From NCBI GenBank assembly GCA_003952965.2, contig CM025854.1, forward strand, positions 12,408,428 to 12,472,427: a stretch of 64,000 nt of DNA, given 5' to 3'. Origin of the DNA: Morella rubra. Lineage: Eukaryota > Streptophyta > Magnoliopsida > Fagales > Myricaceae. Under the pieces are notes generated by a model that saw only the letters and a program-made list of their open reading frames with translations, searched no databases and had not been told where the DNA came from. Made by a program: the position numbers and the translations under genes. Below are positions 57,492 through 64,000 of the stretch, one piece after another. How positions within the stretch are numbered: position 1 is the stretch's first letter; the number at the start of each line of letters is the position of its first letter.

Positions 57492-60400
57492 ATGATCTCG
57501 CAGTTCTTCGTGCTCTCGCAGCGGGGCGACAACATTGTCTTTCGCGACTGTGAGTCCTATCTGTCTCGTTTCGACATTATATCTCAATTTTCTTTACTGT
57601 GGTGGCCTGCATGATCTTTCTTCATCCTCTGAATTTTTCTCAAAATTCACATCCAAGCTCTATGGCATAGCAATGCCTGCAATTCCTTGCTCAATGAGAT
57701 CTCCGCACATTATTAGTACTCTCGCAAATATATTACAGCTGTTCTGGATTATGCCTGATTCTTTTTGCTTTGCTTTTAGTTAAGCTCGCGTAGATCCAGC
57801 GATTTTTTCTTAGAGTTTCTATCTTGAAGCAATCAAAAGAAGAAACAAAAAAGCAAGTCAGCTTCGTCCTTGTAGATTTAGACGGAGATGTGAGGAAAAT
57901 AATTGATTATATTTTCCGATTTATGGAAGCATTCTTAGACTTAGTTTGGCCTCTGATTGCTCGTTATCAAATCGGAAGTATGAGAATATGTGAACCTATC
58001 TTGCAGATCGTGGTGAAGTACAAAAGGGCAGTGCGGAAATATTTTTCCGGAAAGTGAAGTTTTGGAAAGAGGATGGGCAAGAGGAGGCACCACCTGTCTT
58101 TGTAGGTATTATCTTACCGAAGAATCAGGCAATGTACTTAGGCTCTGAGCTGCAGGGTTATGTGATGTGGAAGAGTCTGTATAATTGCTTTATGTAGCTG
58201 TGTATATTCATTTTTGCATTCGAAGTTGAAAGATAGTTGTCTGCCTTCTTTACACGTCACATTTTTTGTACGAGTCCTGAAAGGAAGGCATGCTGTGTAC
58301 TGGAGTCTTTCAAAAATAATGTATTAGTAAAGTTTCTTAAGCTTCTTTACATATTTATTTGTTACTTTTTGTTGTTGGTGTTGTTTTCGTTTTTTTTTTT
58401 GTTCAGTCAGATACTTAGATTATCGAGAGCTTTCGCCCCATAACATAGGAAAAGCAGAAACTTTATAAGCATCTTTGCCTTTTTGTGGGGGAGATCTTGA
58501 CAAACCACGTGTAAGATTAAAACTCACAACAACCCCTTTGGACAACTGAATAGGTCACATTGCCATGGTATGATGCAGTTGGTAATCCTTTCTGGAATAT
58601 GAAACTTTCTGCAGGAAGTAATTATTCGGTTAAATTTGCTCGTATGTTTCTCTGTGATCGCCAGGTTATTTCAAGTAAATTATCTCATCTATAATCCATC
58701 TGGTGCAGTCTGCTAATTTTTCTTTTTTATGTGTCTTTTCTATTGATAGAATCTGGACGGCGTAAACTACTTCCATGTGAAGGTGGTTGGATTGTTGTTT
58801 GTTGCAACCACAAGAATTAATGTGTCGCCTTCTCTTGTCTTGGAGCTTTTACAAAGAATTGCCCGTGTCATCAAGGATTACCTTGGGGTCCTTAATGAAG
58901 ATTCGTTGCGGAAAAATTTTGTGCTTGTGTATGAGTTGCTTGACGAAGTCATTGTAAGCATCCTGTCACACAGTGTTCACTCCTTGCCCCTTGGTCTTTA
59001 TATTTATTGAGCATATTTACAAAGCTCTGTTCCTTTTTTCCTTGTAACTTCTTTTTGTTTTTTCGTAGTTCTCTCAATGTAGGGACTCACATGTTTCTGA
59101 CTCTCTTTTACTGCCAGGATTTTGGTTATGTACAAACAACGTCCACTGAAATGTTAAAGTCTTACATTTTCAATGAACCAATTGTGGTTGATGCTGCGCG
59201 TTTGCAATCTCTTGGCCCTGCTGGCATTTTTATGGTATGATGTTTTCCGATCAATCGAACTCTCCAAGAGGGATTTAAGTGGTTTCATATTGCTTGTTTT
59301 CTCCCATCTCTCACCTGACCAATTCCTAAAATTTGGACATATGCAGCAAGGGAGCAAAAGAATGCCTGGAACAGCTGTCACCAAATCCGTTGTAGCAACT
59401 GAGCCTGGGGGTAGGACGAGGGAGGAAATCTTTGTGGATATCATTGAGAAAATCAGCTTAACCTTTAGCTCAAGCGTGCGTACATGTCTTGATTTTGACT
59501 CTACATTTGTATTTCTCTAACTCCAGTATGTGATATGAATTTTAAGCAATTGATCTATAAATATAAAACTGAAGGAAGTTGGCAATGTTTATCAGCACTA
59601 AGTAATTTAGGAAATAAGTTCCTGTCTATTTTCTTGATGGTAACGATACAGAAACAAAATCCTTTTGTATGTCTAATATCCATCTAATACTGGCACTTAG
59701 AAATTGCAACATAAACCGGCAGCCACTGAATTCTAAGAACCTTTGTGTGCATATAAGCAACGTGCTTCTTCAGAGTGTCTATTTCAACACGAACCACATC
59801 AACCTTATATGCTACTGCTACCCTACATATTCAGGAAGAAACACTCCCAGAGTTCCCTTCTATCTGTCCTCAATGCATCCAAGTACTCCTCCACTTAAAA
59901 ACTGTCCGTTTTCAATCTCTCTCTCACTCCCTTCTTCGCAGTCTCATGAGAGTTTATTAAACTTTGTTCACTTGTAAGCTTCATTATTGCATCTTCTATC
60001 TTTTCTCTTATTCTTCTGCCATCTTCTAGCCATTTTTTTTCTGCATTTCCAGTGTAATATTTGTTCTAAAATTTCTATATCTACTTTAGATCAAGTAAAA
60101 CTTTTTTATTACACACCTGTCTTGTGTGTGCTTAGAAACTTAACTCTGATGTCTATCCGCTTTATACTTTTGCAATCACTTCTTGAGTTCCTGTTATGGA
60201 TCCTACAGTGCTTGTGTACTGTAAATCAATGCCTGTATTGATTCTTCGATCGAAGATTAGTGTTGCTTCTTTGGCTTTTTTAGTTGTATTTCCGCTTCTT
60301 CTTTTGTTTCTTTACTACTCAATTTCATTACTTATAAGTCTTAAGATTAATTTCCAATGTCTGTTGTCACACTTTCAGTTCTGTGGTTGCTCTTTTGGAT

Positions 60401-61784
60401 AAGTCAGTTCTGTAACTTGATATAAATTGTCTTTATCAATTTGTTTGATGCCTTCAATGGATCCAAAATCAGCTTGATCTATTACTGAAATATTTCTTTA
60501 TTGTACATAAAACTTCTTGTTATCTGAATTTGTCATGCATTTCATGTTGGTCAGGATTCCTCAGTTATTTTTTCAATTTGTTTACTGGTCATAATTATTT
60601 CAAAGTTCATAACTACTTAAACATCATAATCAATTTAAAGTTGTTTCAACAGGGATATATTCTGACTTCTGAAATTGATGGGACAATTCAAATGAAGAGC
60701 TATCTCACTGGCAATCCAGAAATTCGCTTAGCTCTTAATGATGACCTCAGCATTGGAAGAGGCGGGAGTTCAATCTATGGTATACCTCTAGGTTTTACCT
60801 GTTACTTACATCACCACTCTAGTGATGCATTAATGTCAAAAACTGAATTTTCCTTCATGCTTGAGATGCTCTCAAGTTGTTCACATGTATTGACCGGTAC
60901 AATTTTCTAGTTTAAAACCCATGTTTGCTTGTAAACTCCTATAGATCTTTTTATATTTTTACCATGTCCATAGATTTTTTTTTTTTTTTTTTTTCAAATT
61001 TTTTTAGTGATTGTTGTCATACTTCTAGATCATTCTTTCGCCATTATAGTTGGTGCTGCCGCTTTTCTGAGTTAGGTTACAGAAGTTCATCTGAGTCTGG
61101 AGCAGTGGTATTGGACGATTGTAATTTCCATGAATCAGTACGTCTAGATAGTTTTGACACAGAGAAAACTTTGAGCCTGGTGAGTGAAGTCAGGATTATG
61201 TAGCTTTGAGATGCTTATTGGTTAAAGAAATATACGTAATCGTTCTTGTTGTCTAAAGTGGTGCTTCATGATGGTAATTCCATTAGGTACCACCAGATGG
61301 TGAGTTTACTGTTATGAACTACCGAATGACTCAGGAGTTCAAGCCTCCTTTTCGTATGAACACTTTGATTGAAGAAGCAGGATCCCTCAAGGTTAATACT
61401 GTTCTTGTTTATGAAAGTTCTAATTGAAATGCTTGAAGAATAGTTGTATGTCATAAAACTGGGTGGTTTTGCCATTTGCTACAATGATTATTTAATCATT
61501 TTTGTACCTCTGGCTTCTTATGAGTTCTTTTTTACTTGTTTTCTTGTTCCGTTTGACTTATCATAAAATTAGTACTTCTCTCTTATATCAAAGGGTCTCC
61601 CAGTGAATGCTGTTGTTACTGTCCGACCATCACCTATGTTCATTCTTTGATTCTGGTGTGAAACGACATTCTGATAATTGCAATTGTAGGCTGAAGTGAT
61701 TATTAAAATACGCGCTGAGTTCTCTTCAAGCATTACAGCAAACACAATTATGGTGATGATGCCACTGCCAAAATATACTATCAG
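57492..61784 (+). CDS. AP4M: AP-4 adaptor complex subunit mu, 5' part (truncated by gap)
   Basis: Nine exons join in phase: 57492-57549, 58007-58101, 58750-58953, 59118-59234, 59347-59475, 60653-60779, 61076-61179, 61287-61391 and 61690-61784. They encode about 344 residues of a protein usually near 450. The N-terminal longin part begins MISQFFVLSQRGDNIVFRDY and includes VNYFHVKVVGLLFVATTR and KNFVLVYELLDEVIDFGY. A linker (PGTAVTKSVVATEPGGRTRE) leads to the mu-homology domain (GYILTSEIDGTIQMKSYL, NYRMTQEFKPPFRMNTL, AEVIIKIRAEF). In AP-4 this medium chain recognises sorting signals at the trans-Golgi network, including vacuolar cargo receptors in plants. The last visible exon ends with a normal donor at 61785. 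The remaining roughly 105 residues must lie in or beyond the N run. Confidence 0.95.
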
Positions 61785-61916
61785 GTATTGTTCTAACTGT
61801 CTCTATCATTTGATAAGGTAAATGGACAAAGATTTTTTTGTGATATCCACATAGCTTACAATTGTTGACTGCATATATTTTTAGGCTAAACCATTGGATT
61901 TTATTTGATGCCTCTG

Positions 61917-62916
61917 NNNNNNNNNNNNNNNNNNNNNNNNNNNNNNNNNNNNNNNNNNNNNNNNNNNNNNNNNNNNNNNNNNNNNNNNNNNNNNNNNNNN
62001 NNNNNNNNNNNNNNNNNNNNNNNNNNNNNNNNNNNNNNNNNNNNNNNNNNNNNNNNNNNNNNNNNNNNNNNNNNNNNNNNNNNNNNNNNNNNNNNNNNNN
62101 NNNNNNNNNNNNNNNNNNNNNNNNNNNNNNNNNNNNNNNNNNNNNNNNNNNNNNNNNNNNNNNNNNNNNNNNNNNNNNNNNNNNNNNNNNNNNNNNNNNN
62201 NNNNNNNNNNNNNNNNNNNNNNNNNNNNNNNNNNNNNNNNNNNNNNNNNNNNNNNNNNNNNNNNNNNNNNNNNNNNNNNNNNNNNNNNNNNNNNNNNNNN
62301 NNNNNNNNNNNNNNNNNNNNNNNNNNNNNNNNNNNNNNNNNNNNNNNNNNNNNNNNNNNNNNNNNNNNNNNNNNNNNNNNNNNNNNNNNNNNNNNNNNNN
62401 NNNNNNNNNNNNNNNNNNNNNNNNNNNNNNNNNNNNNNNNNNNNNNNNNNNNNNNNNNNNNNNNNNNNNNNNNNNNNNNNNNNNNNNNNNNNNNNNNNNN
62501 NNNNNNNNNNNNNNNNNNNNNNNNNNNNNNNNNNNNNNNNNNNNNNNNNNNNNNNNNNNNNNNNNNNNNNNNNNNNNNNNNNNNNNNNNNNNNNNNNNNN
62601 NNNNNNNNNNNNNNNNNNNNNNNNNNNNNNNNNNNNNNNNNNNNNNNNNNNNNNNNNNNNNNNNNNNNNNNNNNNNNNNNNNNNNNNNNNNNNNNNNNNN
62701 NNNNNNNNNNNNNNNNNNNNNNNNNNNNNNNNNNNNNNNNNNNNNNNNNNNNNNNNNNNNNNNNNNNNNNNNNNNNNNNNNNNNNNNNNNNNNNNNNNNN
62801 NNNNNNNNNNNNNNNNNNNNNNNNNNNNNNNNNNNNNNNNNNNNNNNNNNNNNNNNNNNNNNNNNNNNNNNNNNNNNNNNNNNNNNNNNNNNNNNNNNNN
62901 NNNNNNNNNNNNNNNN
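61917..62916. other. Assembly gap (1000 N)
   Basis: Exactly 1000 unknown bases, a conventional scaffold-gap length, so the true distance is unknown. It hides the last AP-4 mu exons. Confidence 0.99.
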
Positions 62917-63569
62917 CGGCCCCACCGGCCAACCCCATGAAGAACAAGGTTTTGGGCCTGTATCTTTCCCGTTCCCCCTTCACTATACCAACTCTCACAA
63001 ACAACAAAAGGATAGAAAGGGAGGGGGAGAGAGAAAATCCGTAACGATTTGCTCACAAACCTTCACAAATAACAGAGGTAAACAAAAAAAACCCTAACTG
63101 ATTTAGGGCCGGGATGCAACTTGTGACGGCCTCATGAGATCACGCTGCGAGAAGCATCTTCGGTCGAAGTTGCGGACAGTACAGGGAAAGGAGATTAATA
63201 CGTCCCATCATAAGGAAGAAAATACTACCATTCTGTTTGGCTGCACGAAAATGTTATTCGAGAACAAAATGAAAGTCCATAGTCTATCAATTTACGTGAA
63301 CCAGTCTTACCCTGTAAGTTGTGTAACCAAAGTTCTGGCTGGTTATTTTTTTTAGCAATTTTATGTTTCGTCTGATGGGTCATGACGACATTCACAAGAT
63401 ACAGAAGAGGGAGGAAAAGAAAAGAGGAGAATAGGAGACGAGAGAAATCCTGAAAGTACAAAACAAAGGAAAGAAAAGAAAAACATTTCGACAAATTGAT
63501 GAGCTAGCATTCATCGATAAACAGTTGCTCCATGAAGAAGTACACAAGAAGAGGGAGCCATGGTCCTCT
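62917..63569. other. Intergenic sequence after the gap
   Basis: No AP-4 mu C-terminal sequence is found here. There are short frames only; the right part is probably the 3' UTR of the minus-strand GIR-like gene. Confidence 0.4.
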
Positions 63570-63899
63570 TCAGTTGATCCTTGTCTTCTTGGTGCTTTCC
63601 TCTTTGAGGAAATCCAGCAGTACGGTGCTCTTGCACTTGGGGCATTTTGGATCTACCCCCGATAACATCACGTACATGAGGCATCGAGGGCACCCTACAA
63701 GCACCATTGACATGGCCTTCGGGCTGCTCGGGCAGTCCATAGTGGTCTCCTCTGGCTCTGATGAAACGCAAGAGCCCTCAATTGAAATCTCCGAAGAATA
63801 AGTCGAAACACTAGTTCCCGACTCATGTGGTGAGTTTTCCCTTGTTGGTGACAAGTTCAGGTTCAATTCTAGCTCCGGATCATTTGCTCTTCTGCTCAT
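63570..63899 (-). CDS. GIR1: GL2-interacting repressor (GIR1/GIR2)-like EAR protein
   Basis: A single-exon minus-strand frame of 109 residues starts at MSRRANDPE. A stretch LELNLNLSP (about 9-17) is an EAR repression motif that recruits TOPLESS co-repressors. A Ser-rich linker with SCVSSEPEE follows. Then comes the family hallmark: AMSMVLVGCPRCLMYVMLS followed by DPKCPKCKSTVLLDFL, where two CxxC pairs form a small putative zinc-binding module. In Arabidopsis GIR1 and GIR2 bind the HD-ZIP IV factor GL2 and repress root-hair genes in the nucleus. Met at 63899 was chosen because the homologous proteins start MSRR. The upstream in-frame Met at 63968 would add 23 unrelated residues. GIR1 versus GIR2 orthology is not resolved. 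Confidence 0.93.
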   Translation of the reverse strand: MSRRANDPELELNLNLSPTRENSPHESGTSVSTYSSEISIEGSCVSSEPEETTMDCPSSPKAMSMVLVGCPRCLMYVMLSGVDPKCPKCKSTVLLDFLKEESTKKTRIN

Positions 63900-64000
63900 G
63901 TTTGCGTCTGTAAATAACAGCCTTTCTTTTCTCAAAAGATTGTACCTGTACGTCCACTGCCATAACACAATTAGGAGAGTCTCATATAGTTATTTTAACT

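Noticed and set aside
61726-63097. Frames of 368-411 codons crossing the N run
   Set aside because: They consist almost entirely of unknown residues.
1-64000. CRISPR arrays, bacterial operons or organelle DNA inserts
   Set aside because: Spliced eukaryotic genes throughout; no spaced repeat array and no plastid or mitochondrial gene sequence was recognised.

Overview
This window is plant nuclear DNA, almost certainly from a eudicot. It has spliced genes with GT-AG introns, AT-rich spacers full of transposon debris, and plant-only families: protodermal factor 1, a GL2-interacting repressor, a CYP716-type P450 and a plastid-type beta carbonic anhydrase. The species cannot be named from the sequence alone. 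All calls come from reading the sequence by eye; no database search was run.

Layout. 1-5.5 kb: copia debris and long-TIR foldback elements, one with a 9-bp target-site duplication. 5.7-7.8 kb (minus): a CYP716-like P450 pseudogene with several disabling lesions, one of which turns the invariant heme-ligand cysteine codon into TGA. 8.4-16 kb: a degenerate CACTA (En/Spm) transposon with TNP2-type transposase remnants. Its left edge sits in a perfect 55-bp inverted repeat. Its right end, with host flank, is repeated in a second indel-riddled copy that may be an assembly artefact. 16-19 kb: repeats only. 19.5-20.9 kb (minus): intact three-exon PDF1. 21-34.6 kb: no convincing gene; an RNase H fragment, direct repeats, a second CACTA end with GC-rich palindromic repeats, and a 28-bp-arm hairpin.

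35.0-36.0 kb: an intronless J-domain protein with a CxxC pair and an AT-hook. 39.4-42.7 kb: an eight-exon PWWP-domain protein with a repetitive lysine-rich exon. 43.6-50.8 kb: a hAT-type MITE, two Mutator-type MITEs with 9-bp duplications, a copia 3' end with its LTR, and one uncertain cysteine-rich ORF. 51.6-52.5 kb: a bHLH factor. 53.4-56.7 kb: a nine-exon beta carbonic anhydrase. 57.5-61.8 kb: the first nine visible exons of AP-4 mu, cut by a 1000-N scaffold gap. 63.6-63.9 kb (minus): a GIR1/GIR2-like EAR repressor.

The intact genes are unrelated housekeeping or regulatory genes and do not form a cluster. The only functional echo is that PDF1 is a classic target of epidermal HD-ZIP IV factors while GIR proteins bind GL2, an HD-ZIP IV factor. 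I found no convincing new multi-gene system. The observations most worth a second look are the P450 lesion at the heme cysteine, the inverted repeat at the CACTA edge, the duplicated CACTA end, and the family of Mutator-type foldback elements.
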